A stretch of 57,145 bases of DNA from Calditrichota bacterium (GTDB lineage Bacteria > Electryoneota > B3-LCP). Both the position numbers and the translations under genes were made by a program. This document shows positions 1 to 9,524 of the stretch, in pieces. The stretch's first letter is position 1; each line of letters opens with the position of its first letter. Location of the stretch: the NCBI GenBank assembly GCA_020051775.1, contig JAGVQJ010000135.1:1-57145 (forward strand), in the 5' to 3' direction. The notes beneath the pieces were generated by a model, which saw only the letters and a list, made by a program, of their open reading frames with translations, searched no databases and was not told the origin of the DNA.

Positions 1-77
1 ATTACACCTTTGAGTCCAAGGGGATAGGCAACGTATCCATCGGAATGTCTCTCGACTACGACTTTGAACTGTTTCAT
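1..77 (-). CDS. HicB-family antitoxin, N-terminal fragment (runs off left edge)
   Basis: The reverse strand from 77 down reads a start codon followed by MKQFKVVVERHSDGYVAYPL and then GLKGV, still open at the edge, so only about 25 residues are seen. This opening strand-strand segment (KVVVE-HxDGYVAYPLGLKGVVV) is what I recall for HicB-type antitoxins, which bind and neutralise HicA mRNA interferases. No strong Shine-Dalgarno is visible. A hicA partner, if present, is outside the window. The family call rests on memory of the N-terminal pattern alone. Confidence 0.55.
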   Translation of the reverse strand, partial: MKQFKVVVERHSDGYVAYPLGLKGV

Positions 78-101
78 ACGTTTCTCAAGTTTTTGTTTGT
101 T

Positions 102-252
102 CGACCCCGTCGGGGTCGTGAAGGGGAGGCGCACTGTTCCACCGGCTTCGCCGGTGGCTACCCACATTTAACCCCATTCGGGGTTGTCGACCTGCTGAAA
201 ACTGACGGCTGACTACCATTTACCAACCCCTAATCCCCAACCCCTAACCCCT
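102..252. repeat. Intergenic hairpin cluster and AACCCCT-type direct repeats
   Basis: Between the antitoxin start and the radical SAM gene end are three perfect short stems: CGACCCC/GGGGTCG (102-118), CCACCGGC/GCCGGTGG with a TTC loop (139-157) and AACCCC/GGGGTT (170-185). Then comes a run of near-identical heptamers of the AACCCCT/AATCCCC type (about 220-252). No coding potential is apparent. The first stem resembles GGGTCG/CGACCC at 2978-2993, so these may belong to a genome-wide small palindrome family. Confidence 0.6.
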
Positions 253-253
253 A

Positions 254-1711
254 TCAAACCGACGGTTTGACCAGGTACTTCACGAACACGCGGAAGGCCT
301 TCACGGTGCGTTTCATCTCGTCCTTGTCCTTCAGGCCCTGGCGAAACTTGTACCAAATGTAGCTGGGGCGCAGGTAGAACTGGCGGCGGGCGTGGTCGCA
401 CCAGCGGATCAGTTCGGCAGGGGACATATCCTGGGTGCGGATCAGGGTGTTGTGCAGGCCGTCGGCGGTCAGGTAATCCTCGTACTTTTCCGACACCAAC
501 ATGCCGCGTTCCTTCATGCGGGTGTATTCCACCGTGCCGGGGTAGACCATCAGCGGGTAGAACTGCGCGGTATCAGGGCCGATTTCCTTGGCCAGAGCCA
601 GCGTCTTTTCCATCGTCTGGAGGTTTTCGCCGGGCCCGCCGACGATGAACGCTCCGTGGAAGTGGATGCCGGCGCGGTGCGCATCGGCGGCGAACTTGCG
701 GAAGTCTTCGACCTTGATGCGCTTGCCGTAGGCGTCCAGGATCTCCTGGTTGCCGGTCTCAAAGCCCACGCAGAGCGCTCGGCAGCCGGCCTTTTTCATG
801 ACCTTGAGGGTTTCGTAGGATACGTCGGCGCGGGTGTTGGCGTTCCACTTCATCTTGAAGCCGCGGCGCATCATCCCTTCGCACAGTTCCACACAGCGCT
901 TTTCGTCAATGGTGAAGATATCGTCTTCAAAGAACACCGCCCGGGCGTCGGTGAAGGTGTTTTGGATGTACATCAGCTCGTCTAAGACGTTGTCCACCGA
1001 ACGCTTCCGAGTCTTGTAACCGGAAAGGGTGGCGGTCCAGAGGCAGAAGGTGCAGCGGTAGGGACAGCCTCGGCCCGTTAAAATGGTGACGTTGGGATAA
1101 AGGCAGTCGGGATTGAAATAGTCCCAGATATTTAGGTGTCGCTTGTAGACTTCAGAAACGAAGGGCAACTCATCCAGATTGGCGATCAAGGTGCGCTGTT
1201 GATTGTGTTGAATCGTCCCGTTGTTGCGGTAGGAGAGGCCGTCCAGATCCTTCGGAGCGCGACCCGCTTCCAGCTCCCTGGCCAGTTCGACCAGCGTGTG
1301 ATCGTATTCGCCGCGAGCGATGTAGTCAATGTTTTTCGAGAACGAAAAAGTCTCGTCGGTCATGGCCGTGGCGTGAGTGCCCAGCATGACGGCCTTGGCC
1401 TTGGGAAACTTGGCTTTCAACTTGTCCAAGACTTCGACGTCGCTGTAGATGCTGGGTGTGGAAGTATCCAATACAATCATATCCGGCTTCAAATCCAGCG
1501 CCTTCTGCTCGACCTCCTGATATTCCATCCCGGCGGCGGGAGCGTCGTAAAAGCGCACCTCATAGCCGGCTTTCTCCAGACTGCCGGTAGCATAGGCCAT
1601 CCAGTACGGGTAATACATCGTATCCGACCGGGTGACGCCGGGATTGCGCTGCGGGCGTGAATACCTTTTTAAAAAAGGCGGGTTGAGCATCAGGATTTTG
1701 AAGCGATCCAT
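254..1711 (-). CDS. B12-binding-domain-like radical SAM protein
   Basis: A 485-residue cytoplasmic enzyme. Residues 1-150 form the Rossmann-like cobalamin-binding-type domain (KILMLNPPF start, DTSTPS and GEYDHTLVELA segments). The radical SAM core carries the 4Fe-4S motif CPYRCTFC, with Cys at 216, 220 and 223. The usual base-off cobalamin motif DxHxxG reads DAPAAG, so the axial histidine is missing, as in many relatives that still belong to this architecture. Members act as methyltransferases, cyclases or oxidoreductases in lipid, cofactor and glycan synthesis. The product here cannot be read from sequence. The glycosyltransferase gene 18 bases upstream in the same direction suggests a shared operon with an envelope role. 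Confidence 0.85.
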   Translation of the reverse strand: MDRFKILMLNPPFLKRYSRPQRNPGVTRSDTMYYPYWMAYATGSLEKAGYEVRFYDAPAAGMEYQEVEQKALDLKPDMIVLDTSTPSIYSDVEVLDKLKAKFPKAKAVMLGTHATAMTDETFSFSKNIDYIARGEYDHTLVELARELEAGRAPKDLDGLSYRNNGTIQHNQQRTLIANLDELPFVSEVYKRHLNIWDYFNPDCLYPNVTILTGRGCPYRCTFCLWTATLSGYKTRKRSVDNVLDELMYIQNTFTDARAVFFEDDIFTIDEKRCVELCEGMMRRGFKMKWNANTRADVSYETLKVMKKAGCRALCVGFETGNQEILDAYGKRIKVEDFRKFAADAHRAGIHFHGAFIVGGPGENLQTMEKTLALAKEIGPDTAQFYPLMVYPGTVEYTRMKERGMLVSEKYEDYLTADGLHNTLIRTQDMSPAELIRWCDHARRQFYLRPSYIWYKFRQGLKDKDEMKRTVKAFRVFVKYLVKPSV

Positions 1712-1729
1712 GTATTTCTCTCCGAATGG

Positions 1730-2788
1730 TTAAGCGAGCATTGACTGGATTCTGTTGAAGACCTGAGCAGGCGTGAGCGCTTTCATGCACTGCAGGCCGT
1801 GTGGACAGCTCTGGAATATCGAATTGCAATAACACGGGCTGCAATCCAGCCCGGAGGTGATCCATTGGTTAATTTCTGATACGGGCAGCAGCGACCGGGG
1901 ATTTGACGGGCCGAAAATCGCCAGACTAAGGCGCCGGTACGCAACTGCTACGTGCATGACCGAGGAATCGTTGCTGATAAGCATACGGCTCTGGCGGATC
2001 AGGCCCGCGCTGACATCGAAAGGGACCTTTCCAATCAGGTCTATTATCTTCGCCTTTGATGAGCTTGTTATTTCCCGCCCCAAGTTGGCCTCTGCCCTAC
2101 TCCCCACCAGAATGATCGGCATCCCCCAGGCTTCATATAGCAACGTACAGAGGGCTACGTAGCTGTTTATCGGCCATCTCTTCTCAAAAACGTTCTGTCG
2201 CGGATTGATGCCGCCACCGGGAGCCACAACGAAATAACTTCCGGCCTTCAGGCCATGCTCATTCAGGATGTGATCAGCAACGGCTTGCTGTTCCTCATTT
2301 AAGAAAAAATCGAGTGACAGGTCATTCCCTTTAAAACCTGCCAGTCGAGGGATGTCCAAATAATTATCGGCAATATAGCGGTTGGTGTTGGGCTGCCATT
2401 CAGCTTTGGCTTGCAGCCACCTGCCGGACTTCCCCAATTCCAAATCGTAGAAGCCGAACCGTCTGGGGATACCCGCCATCACCGCCATCAAATGAATCAT
2501 GGTGTGCGAGTGGAAGATGTAGGCAGTGCTGAATCGCTTCAAGCGCAACCTGGCTACCAATCGCGCAAATCCCAGGGGCTGCTTGTTCTGCACCCAGGGA
2601 TCGGGGTAGGCGACGATCTCATCGAGATGCGGGTTGCCGTCCAAAGCGACTCGCGACCACTGCCCCACAGCAATCGCCAGGTGTGCCTGCGGGTGCAACT
2701 GCCTGATGGCACGAATAGCCGGTGTGATCAGGATTAGATCGCCAATGCCCTGATTGCGAATGATGAGAACGCGCTCTTGCGAAGCCAC
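1730..2788 (-). CDS. Glycosyltransferase family 9 (heptosyltransferase-like)
   Basis: 352 residues with the GT9/WaaF layout. The N-terminal Rossmann domain opens VLIIRNQGIGDLILITPAI with the catalytic-region GDLxLxTPAI pattern. The C-terminal nucleotide-sugar domain contains PRQNVFEKRWP, ILVGS and SNDSSVMHVAVA. A Cys-rich tail (CSPCYC...CPHGLQCM) is typical of family 9 proteins that end after an acceptor-site loop. The family transfers heptose or related sugars from ADP-sugars to lipid A core or other surface glycans on the inner face of the cytoplasmic membrane. The substrate is not predictable. It is first gene of a leftward pair with the radical SAM gene. Confidence 0.85.
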   Translation of the reverse strand: MASQERVLIIRNQGIGDLILITPAIRAIRQLHPQAHLAIAVGQWSRVALDGNPHLDEIVAYPDPWVQNKQPLGFARLVARLRLKRFSTAYIFHSHTMIHLMAVMAGIPRRFGFYDLELGKSGRWLQAKAEWQPNTNRYIADNYLDIPRLAGFKGNDLSLDFFLNEEQQAVADHILNEHGLKAGSYFVVAPGGGINPRQNVFEKRWPINSYVALCTLLYEAWGMPIILVGSRAEANLGREITSSSKAKIIDLIGKVPFDVSAGLIRQSRMLISNDSSVMHVAVAYRRLSLAIFGPSNPRSLLPVSEINQWITSGLDCSPCYCNSIFQSCPHGLQCMKALTPAQVFNRIQSMLA

Positions 2789-2930
2789 TCTCCCTTAACC
2801 AATAATTCACTTATACTTAATTTAGGGCTAAATCAGGCCTAAATCAAGGAAAAATCTGCCTTATCCGAGAAGACAGGAGTGAAACGCGGGAATCCAGAAG
2901 AAAAGGACAGGGGATTCATCTTTAAAAATA

Positions 2931-3044
2931 TCAGGTCATACCCAAATCGGGTATGACCTGACGCCAAGATTAGGTCAGGGTCGAGGACGACCCCGACTAC
3001 TTCACGTTAGGCTCCATTTGCGCAAGATCGCGAAGCATCTTGCG
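2931..3044. repeat. Intergenic hairpins, including a GTCAGGTC-type stem
   Basis: The 271-base gap holds three hairpins: TCAGGTCATACCC/GGGTATGACCTGA (2931-2961, 13 perfect pairs, loop AAATC), GGGTCG/CGACCC (2978-2993) and CGCAAGAT/ATCTTGCG (3021-3044). The last lies just beyond the 3' end of the leftward peptidase gene and could aid its termination, although no T-tract follows. The first shares its outer stem with hairpins at 14198 and 15573. Confidence 0.6.
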
Positions 3045-3059
3045 TACAAAGTGACTGTA

Positions 3060-5867
3060 TCACTTCACCAAAATCGCTTTCCCCGTCATCATCTGCCCGT
3101 CCGCTTCCAGCCGGTACACGTATAGCCCCGTTGCCAGATTCGAGGCGTCCCAGGCCACGGCGTGCCAACCGGCGTCGAATTGTCCATCGGCAAGAGTGGT
3201 CACGATCTGCCCGGCGGTGTTGAAAACCTTCAAACTGACCTTACCAGCTTCGGGCAATGCAAAATGAATCTGCGTCGTTGGATTGAATGGATTGGGGAAG
3301 TTCTGCGCGAGGATATATTGTTGGGGAGCCAATGCCGCGACAGGGATCTCGCCATCAAACAATTCTCCCGTGCAGAAGGCATCCATCACCAACGGACCGC
3401 CATTGGCTGTAACGGATTTGGTGAAGGTAAAGAAACTGCTGTCCGCAATAGTTCCGCCATAGGTTTGCGCGGCGTATCCGACGTAGTGATACAAGCCCGC
3501 CGGATAGCTGCTGGGGATATTCTGCGTACGGAGCCGGGTAATGGTGACTCCCAACGGTGGATTTATGGTCACCGGGCCTAAGGTGGGAGCAGTCCAGGTT
3601 CCGTTGGGATATTTCATGCGCGCCCAGACACTGAAGGGCAACTGAGTCGAACTGTTGTTAACCGCCGAAGCATTGAACTGAAAGCTGCCTCCATTGGCCG
3701 GAACCACGATCGGCGGATTCACCGGCGTCAGAGTCACATCATAACTGACCGGCGGCGGACCTATCGGAGTCATACTCACGCCGCAGACACGGCATTCGTC
3801 AATGAAACCGCCGTCGCGGACTACGCTGCCGTCCGTCTGCAAACGGTAGCGCATCCGTAGCGCTGAGGCCGATCCGGCGTAAGCATCAAGGCTCAAGACC
3901 TCCTTCGTCCATACGTCTTGCTTGCTGTTGTGGATCTTGATCTTGTTCCAAACGCTACCATTCGTGGAAACCTCGGTGAACAGAGTGTCAAAGTTCGTCT
4001 CGTAGTTGAACCTCAGGCGATAAGAAAGGCTGACGTTATCGAAATCGGTTAAATTGAGCTGGCTGCTGTTGGTCACGGGCATATTGAGGTTGCTGCCATA
4101 GTTGCCACTGGGGCTGTCGGACAGCGAGAAAGCGCCGGTATAGGCATTGCCGGAAGTGCCCCACGTGCCCGAAACCGCCCAATTCCCCAAGCCGGACTCA
4201 AAACCATCATACAGCAGGGTAACCGGTCCCCAAAGTTCCAGCGGATCCATCCCCGCGTTCAGTGTGACCGGAAGTTCCACAATGGCGCCGTCAGCCAACC
4301 CTTCGATACGTAGCCGGTATTCTCCTTCATACACGCTGGTAAAAGAGAATTGCCCGGCAGCGTTGGTCGTGGTCGTGTCATGGGAATAAGGTAAGGCCAT
4401 AAGGATTAACTGAGCAGATACTCCACCACCCGCCGGATTGTGGAGAGTGCCGTTAAAAGTCATCAGGTCAGCCGGCTGAAGGTTGACGTCCCGTCGGACG
4501 GCTTCTCCAGCAGTCACGACAACTCCAGTCACATGAGCCGGCCAATATCCGGCGCTGGTGACATCCAGATCGTAGGTGCCGGGCATTAGGAGGCGGTGAT
4601 AATCCCCAACATCAGGGTCTGTAAAGATCGTAAAATCAGGCCGATTGGAAACTTTCACCTGGGCCGCCAGCGGCGTGCTGGAGTTGGCGTTGCGCACCAG
4701 CCCTCGAATCCCTTTCCGGGCATACTGCATGTAATTCAACATGGACTGGCGGTTCTCGTTCCAATAGGTAGGCAACTGGGTGTATGAAGGCCAATTGGCA
4801 TTGGACACTTCGATCGTGATGTCCATATCCCCCATCCAATTGTAGCTCCAGTCCTGCAGCCCACCGGAGATCTGGTACCAGTCTGCTCCGTTGACCACCC
4901 CATGGACAAATGGCGGATTGTTGTTATTATACATAGGGAGGTTGGTGGCTGCATAGGTGGTGGAGGCGGCGAAGACCAGATCTTGATTATCGGTAAAAGC
5001 CGCACTGGCCTGCGGGTCGAAACATTCATCCCAGGGATAGTTCATCACCAGGGCGCCGCAATGGTAATTGGCCGAAAATACCGGCTGATGGGTAAAATTC
5101 CACATCATGATATTGGCAGTTTCGGGAGCCCGGCCGGCCGTAGTGTTGATGGGATCAAACACTCGGTCGGGGAAATTGCGATTTAAGTCCACGCCTTGGG
5201 CATTATAGCGACTGGCGTTGGCGGTGCCATCCGGGTTGGCGGAGGGTAGAATCCAGATCTCAACGTTGTTGACCAAGTCAGTAATCGCAGGATCAGTACC
5301 GTAATTGTCCACCAGATAATTGATCAAATACATGCACAGTTCCTTGCCCACTACTTCGTTGCCATGCAACGAAGAGATATACCGGAATTCCGGCTCGTCT
5401 TCTTCCAACGCGACATTGTCGCTGATCTTCATGAACCACAAGGCACGCCCTTGTACTGTCGGACCGATGTTGACCAGTTGGCACAACGTAGGATGCGCTG
5501 CGGCAATGGCTTGCAATTCAGCCACCAGTGTTTCATAAGTGTGGTAATCGTCGGTTTCGTCTATAAAGGGGCGTTCTTTCAGCCAGTTCCGGTAGCCTTC
5601 ATAGGCTTCATCGGTTGTGATTTCCACGTGGAATCCCAGGGATCCTAACAGGCCGACCTCTTCGGCGTTCAGGTAGGAGATCACAAAAGCTGAGCCGTCA
5701 CTGACCGAGGTACGAACGACGTCCAGGTTCAACTGCGACAGTTCGCGCAGATCGTTCTCGGCATGAAGGAAAACTTTGTGGGGTGTTCGATCGAAAAAAT
5801 GAGTGGTCTGAGCAGCCAGTGGAAATGCGATCACTAAGCCGATTAAAATCACTACAACACAGCGCAT
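3060..5867 (-). CDS. Exported M14 zinc carboxypeptidase with C-terminal sorting domain
   Basis: 935 residues with a signal peptide (1-19, cleavage after PLAAQ). The M14 catalytic domain spans roughly 105-400, with zinc ligands in HGNE (His168, Glu171) and His269 in NYHCG, the substrate-side NRN block (229-231), and catalytic Glu353 in ITIEV. Next come a carboxypeptidase regulatory-like beta domain (about 390-470), a beta-sandwich segment rich in Asn and Ser, an Ig-like domain opening DVTLTPVNPPIVVPANGG, and a terminal sorting domain starting FPNPFNPTTQI. The protein is expected to be exported across the inner membrane by Sec, then carried to the surface or released by a type IX-like system, where it degrades peptides. 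It is transcribed alone and leftward, divergent from the SGNH gene. Confidence 0.9.
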   Translation of the reverse strand: MRCVVVILIGLVIAFPLAAQTTHFFDRTPHKVFLHAENDLRELSQLNLDVVRTSVSDGSAFVISYLNAEEVGLLGSLGFHVEITTDEAYEGYRNWLKERPFIDETDDYHTYETLVAELQAIAAAHPTLCQLVNIGPTVQGRALWFMKISDNVALEEDEPEFRYISSLHGNEVVGKELCMYLINYLVDNYGTDPAITDLVNNVEIWILPSANPDGTANASRYNAQGVDLNRNFPDRVFDPINTTAGRAPETANIMMWNFTHQPVFSANYHCGALVMNYPWDECFDPQASAAFTDNQDLVFAASTTYAATNLPMYNNNNPPFVHGVVNGADWYQISGGLQDWSYNWMGDMDITIEVSNANWPSYTQLPTYWNENRQSMLNYMQYARKGIRGLVRNANSSTPLAAQVKVSNRPDFTIFTDPDVGDYHRLLMPGTYDLDVTSAGYWPAHVTGVVVTAGEAVRRDVNLQPADLMTFNGTLHNPAGGGVSAQLILMALPYSHDTTTTNAAGQFSFTSVYEGEYRLRIEGLADGAIVELPVTLNAGMDPLELWGPVTLLYDGFESGLGNWAVSGTWGTSGNAYTGAFSLSDSPSGNYGSNLNMPVTNSSQLNLTDFDNVSLSYRLRFNYETNFDTLFTEVSTNGSVWNKIKIHNSKQDVWTKEVLSLDAYAGSASALRMRYRLQTDGSVVRDGGFIDECRVCGVSMTPIGPPPVSYDVTLTPVNPPIVVPANGGSFQFNASAVNNSSTQLPFSVWARMKYPNGTWTAPTLGPVTINPPLGVTITRLRTQNIPSSYPAGLYHYVGYAAQTYGGTIADSSFFTFTKSVTANGGPLVMDAFCTGELFDGEIPVAALAPQQYILAQNFPNPFNPTTQIHFALPEAGKVSLKVFNTAGQIVTTLADGQFDAGWHAVAWDASNLATGLYVYRLEADGQMMTGKAILVK

Positions 5868-6084
5868 GATCCCTCCATAAGGTTTGACTCATCTATGCGA
5901 TGAGTAGAGTCAGGCAATGAAATTTTGAATCTCTATAATATAATAAGAATTTGATTAAAAGTCAAGAAGCGAGTCGGGGTTAATGGAAATTTATCCATAT
6001 CCAGCGATTCCATATATCTCTTGCATTTACTTACCGATTGCGTTATATTCTGGTAGACCTTTGTCGAAACTGCTGCACGAGGAG

Positions 6085-7227
6085 ATGATGAGTAAATTGA
6101 AAGCAACCCTGCTTCGCAACACGGCGCTGATCCTGGGTTCGGCGATCTTTTCGTTACTAATCTGCGAGATTCTGATCAGGGCCTTCGGATTAATCTCACC
6201 GCCGGTTTCCATCCCCGGCACCTACCGAGCCGATAGCCTTCTGGGTTATTCGCATGTACCCAATGCCAACCAAAAAACGGAATACCACGGCAAGAAAAAT
6301 CACTTCGTCACGGACTCGGACGGCTATAGAATCAATTACCGTGGCGAGGTCACAAATCCGGAAGTTTCGATTCTGGTGATAGGTGATTCGTACATAGAAG
6401 CGCTGGGTGTGGAAAACGAGGAGACAGTCAGCGGTGTGCTGGCGCAGCGGTTAAGTGATAAATACAGCCTCCGCGTGAAAGCCGTTAACGCCGGCGTTGC
6501 CGGTTGGAGTCCCAACCATTATTACCAGGAAACCAAACGATCTCTGGCATTAAGGAAATATGACCTGGGAATAATCTTCCTGTATCTGGGGAATGACCAT
6601 GTTACCGCCATTGATACCACTCACCTGAACGACCTGGTCCCGGCTCCGGACATTATAAGCCTCCCTAAGAGTCTACGGCTCAGCGATATAAAAGCCTCTA
6701 TTTTTCGGCCCTTAAGCCATATTTTGGAGAGAAAATCGCGTGTTTATTTTCTCATCCGTTATATGGGGACTTGGATGTCGGCGGGACCAATCTCTCCCAG
6801 ACCTTGGCCTGACATTTCCCCTGCGGACACTGCGCATTGTCGCTGGACGGCCGTCGGTGAAATCTGCACACTGATCAACCAACAATTTCAACAATATCAA
6901 ACTCCTGTGATTTTTGTGTTTATCCCCACCATCTTTCAGGCTTCCGATAAGGCATTTACCAAATATATATCACAGAGAAATATGCGCGCCGATCAGGTTG
7001 ACCGCTCCCTGCCTGATAAAAAATTGGCAGAAGAGCTTACGCGCCGTTCTCTGCAATATATTGACCTTTTTTCACCCCTTCAAGAATATAAAAGCGCGGA
7101 AAATATCTACGGAGAAATAGACTCGCATTTCACTCTGGAAGGTCATACCATCGTGGCTGGCTATGTACAATCTGAGGTCGAAGCAGTGTTGGATTCGGTT
7201 TTGAAAGCTAAAATGATAGGCCATTGA
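6085..7227 (+). CDS. SGNH/GDSL hydrolase-family protein with N-terminal membrane anchor
   Basis: The reading frame is open from 5983. I place the start at 6085 or 6088 because a GAGGAG sits directly before the paired ATGATG and the upstream part does not look like protein. One transmembrane helix (LILGSAIFSLLICEILIRAF) is followed by an extracytoplasmic SGNH fold. Block I is VIGDSYIEALG, with the Ser nucleophile in GDSY. Block III is GND in LYLGNDH, and the catalytic Asp-His pair lies in DSHFTLEGH near the C terminus. This is the AlgJ/AlgX-like class that adds or removes acyl groups on surface polysaccharides. The partner glycan is unknown. Confidence 0.8.
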   Translation: MMSKLKATLLRNTALILGSAIFSLLICEILIRAFGLISPPVSIPGTYRADSLLGYSHVPNANQKTEYHGKKNHFVTDSDGYRINYRGEVTNPEVSILVIGDSYIEALGVENEETVSGVLAQRLSDKYSLRVKAVNAGVAGWSPNHYYQETKRSLALRKYDLGIIFLYLGNDHVTAIDTTHLNDLVPAPDIISLPKSLRLSDIKASIFRPLSHILERKSRVYFLIRYMGTWMSAGPISPRPWPDISPADTAHCRWTAVGEICTLINQQFQQYQTPVIFVFIPTIFQASDKAFTKYISQRNMRADQVDRSLPDKKLAEELTRRSLQYIDLFSPLQEYKSAENIYGEIDSHFTLEGHTIVAGYVQSEVEAVLDSVLKAKMIGH

Positions 7228-7287
7228 GCAAGTGGTCTTTTTATAACCATCAACAACAATAAAATAACAAAGATTTAAAATAAATCC

Positions 7288-7316
7288 TTGACAAATCCAA
7301 CTTTATCTATTATATT
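7288..7316 (+). promoter_or_regulatory. Sigma70-like promoter for the first propeller gene
   Basis: TTGACA at 7288-7293, a 17-base spacer, then TATATT at 7311-7316. It lies within a 286-base gap after the SGNH gene, leaving a roughly 190-base leader before the ATG at 7514. Nothing else clearly coding is seen in this gap. Confidence 0.7.
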
Positions 7317-7513
7317 ATACTTTGTGGAAGAGTCACTTTACGTTGTGCGACTAAGAGTTAAATTCCTGCTACGCGCAAAGTTCAATCTAAGTTCTCGGAC
7401 TAATCCGCATGATAGCTCTTTCAAAACCATCTGTTTCGTTCATGTTTGTGCATTGTTCACCTTCCTGAAAACCGGTTATATTGCAACATACACTAACAAC
7501 CCTGGAGGTTACC

Positions 7514-9013
7514 ATGTACAGGCTATTTGTATTTGCCACAATTGCACTCTTTACATTCGTATGTACCAGCATTGCCGTTGACGATCCCGCCGCCACTTCA
7601 GGCCAAACCATCTACAGTGAAATGGACGCCTTTGGTGACGTCCTGGGCACTATCCCTTCTGTTAATCCCGGTCCCAGCAACGCCTGGGTGGGTATGACTT
7701 GGGCCAACGGCGAACTCATCGAATGCAAGAATGTTTACCCCAGTACTGTACCTTCCCAATTTTTACGCATCAATCCCACGACTGGCGCGGTCATCGCCAC
7801 CGTCAACCTCCCCTTCAATGGTTACGTAATTGGTTGTACCTTTGACGGTGCCAACTTGTGGGTGGTGCAGTGGTCGCCGCTTAACGTGGTCTACCGCGTC
7901 AGCCTGACCGGGGCGTTGGTCAGCCAGTTCTCACCCAACGTATCCCCCTACTCGGCCCGTTCGGCAGCCTTTGACGGCACCAATTTGTGGATAGGCTGTA
8001 ACCAGTCCAGCGGCAACACCAAGCTGGTGAAATTCTCCACCACCGGCACTAACCTGCAAGAATGGACTTCCGGCAGCGCGGTTGGCTGGTACATGGACGC
8101 TGAATGGGATGCTTTAGCTCCCGCCGGAGGCAACCTAGTCGTCGTTGATAACGTGGGCAACGAACTGTTGCGTCTGAATGTAGGCGTTTCGGTTTCGATT
8201 GCGGAAATGCACGCTTCACAGGCAGTCTCACCCGACGTGGCTGAAGGTGTGGCCTTTGACGGCGATAACCTGTGGCATAACGGCGCCTATGCCAGCCTGG
8301 GCGTGATTTGGAAGCTCGACGATGGTTTTACCGGCAGCGCACCAGACGTGAGCCTTAGTCTCACACCTCTGGTTTCTCCGATCGTCATTCCGGCCATCGG
8401 TGGCAATTTCAGTTTCTTTGCTTTTGCCACTAACAATGGCACGTCTCCTGTTTCAGTGCAATTATGGACCAGGATGAAGTATCCCGACGGCACACTCTCT
8501 GCCCCGATGATGGGACCCCGCACGACGAATTTGGCTCCCGGAACAACCGGATGGTTCAGATCGCAGAACGTGCCCTCCACAGCTCCGCCCGGAGATTACC
8601 TTTACATCGGCTACGCGGGCTCCTACCCCGGAACGATTTACGACAGCGCCTTCTTTGCGTTCAGCAAATCCACTACCGGTACACAGGGTAACCTGGTTCA
8701 CGATTGGTCAGTGGTCGAGGAACCCCTGGGGCCAGAATGGTCAGTCCCCGACCAGTTCAACGTGAGTCGCGTTTCGCCGAATCCCTTCAATCCAGCCACT
8801 ACCATTAGTTTCACTCTACCTGAAAGCCGATCAGTATCCTTGAATGTCTTCGATGTATCAGGCCGTCAGGTGGCTCAATTGATCAACGGCGTGTGCCCGG
8901 CTGGAACCCATCAGGCGACCTTTGACGGGTCGAACCTGGCTTCAGGGCTTTACGTCTATCAATTGAGGGCTGGTTCCTTCCAGACCACTGGGAAAATGAT
9001 GTTACTGAAGTAA
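7514..9013 (+). CDS. Exported beta-propeller-like protein with Ig and sorting domains (copy 1)
   Basis: 499 residues starting at ATG 7514, chosen because CTGGAGG lies 7 bases upstream and the signal peptide (MYRLFVFATIALFTFVCTS) follows at once. Residues 30-270 contain repeated strands of the LWVVQWSPLNVVYRVS, LWIGCNQSSG and LWHNGAYASLGVIWKLDDG kind, pointing to a propeller-like fold without a recognised catalytic motif. A 120-residue Ig-like domain follows, then a sorting domain from VSPNPFNPATTISF to the end. The copy at 9525 is nearly identical up to residue 270, but the Ig part here is more diverged. The likely fate is surface display or release. Its function is unknown. Confidence 0.8.
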   Translation: MYRLFVFATIALFTFVCTSIAVDDPAATSGQTIYSEMDAFGDVLGTIPSVNPGPSNAWVGMTWANGELIECKNVYPSTVPSQFLRINPTTGAVIATVNLPFNGYVIGCTFDGANLWVVQWSPLNVVYRVSLTGALVSQFSPNVSPYSARSAAFDGTNLWIGCNQSSGNTKLVKFSTTGTNLQEWTSGSAVGWYMDAEWDALAPAGGNLVVVDNVGNELLRLNVGVSVSIAEMHASQAVSPDVAEGVAFDGDNLWHNGAYASLGVIWKLDDGFTGSAPDVSLSLTPLVSPIVIPAIGGNFSFFAFATNNGTSPVSVQLWTRMKYPDGTLSAPMMGPRTTNLAPGTTGWFRSQNVPSTAPPGDYLYIGYAGSYPGTIYDSAFFAFSKSTTGTQGNLVHDWSVVEEPLGPEWSVPDQFNVSRVSPNPFNPATTISFTLPESRSVSLNVFDVSGRQVAQLINGVCPAGTHQATFDGSNLASGLYVYQLRAGSFQTTGKMMLLK

Positions 9014-9032
9014 CTCATCATAAGCTTGTATT

Positions 9033-9062
9033 GATAGAGGCGCTCGCAAGAGCGCCTCTATC
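9033..9062 (+). terminator. Hairpin terminator after copy 1
   Basis: Perfect 13-pair stem, GATAGAGGCGCTC with GAGCGCCTCTATC, closed by a GCAA tetraloop, 20 bases after the stop codon. The T-tract is short (TGTTTATC), so it may also act as a 3' stabiliser. The 511-base gap to the next gene contains only this hairpin and the promoter at 9317. Confidence 0.7.
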
Positions 9063-9316
9063 TGTTTATCAATCATAATATTCTGCATTTAGAATAAAAG
9101 CAAACCTGTTATCCTGCTGAAAATATGTCCACCAACAGTTCAATCTGCCGCCGCGTATATTGTCTACCCGCGCATTGATAGCCAACTACCTGATACTGAT
9201 TGTAGTCAATGGCTCTATCATTTGCATCTCACAACACCACTCCCTTAATATCTTCAGGTGCGAGATGAAGCTTGACAGTAGCAATAATAAAATCGTCCGG
9301 CGTCCAATAAAAGTCC

Positions 9317-9345
9317 TTGACTTACGCGGTTTTTCTTCGTATATT
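9317..9345 (+). promoter_or_regulatory. Sigma70-like promoter for the second propeller gene
   Basis: TTGACT at 9317-9322, a 17-base spacer, then TATATT at 9340-9345. The arrangement and the preceding TCC match the promoters of the flanking exported genes. The leader to the ATG at 9525 is about 170 bases. Confidence 0.7.
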
Positions 9346-9524
9346 AACCGGCATTCAAGGACGCATTGGACATAATCGTAACCTAAAATTGAACCGTTAA
9401 ATGCGTTAATTTCCATTTGCTCACCAACCGGAGCTGTCTCGATTAAGATTTGTGGGATTGCTCTACATTATGAAAAAGACCAGCAGATAGGCTGGATTAT
9501 CCAACCAAAAACCTGGAGGTCACA

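Noticed and set aside
218..252. AACCCCT repeats as a telomere-like or CRISPR-like array
   Set aside because: Only a few imperfect heptamers without spacers. No cas genes. Nothing to support an array.
3162..3581. Plus-strand 139-codon frame opposite the first peptidase, and similar antisense frames in other genes
   Set aside because: They mirror GC-rich codons of well-supported genes and have no ribosome sites or recognisable domains.
5625..5640. Second parS-like site around CACGTG (TTTCCACGTGGAA)
   Set aside because: Differs from parS inside the core half-sites and lies within the peptidase coding sequence, so likely chance.
7288..7581. Small frame of 97 codons before the first propeller gene
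   Set aside because: Covers the promoter and leader, lacks protein-like composition, and runs into the signal-peptide region in another frame.
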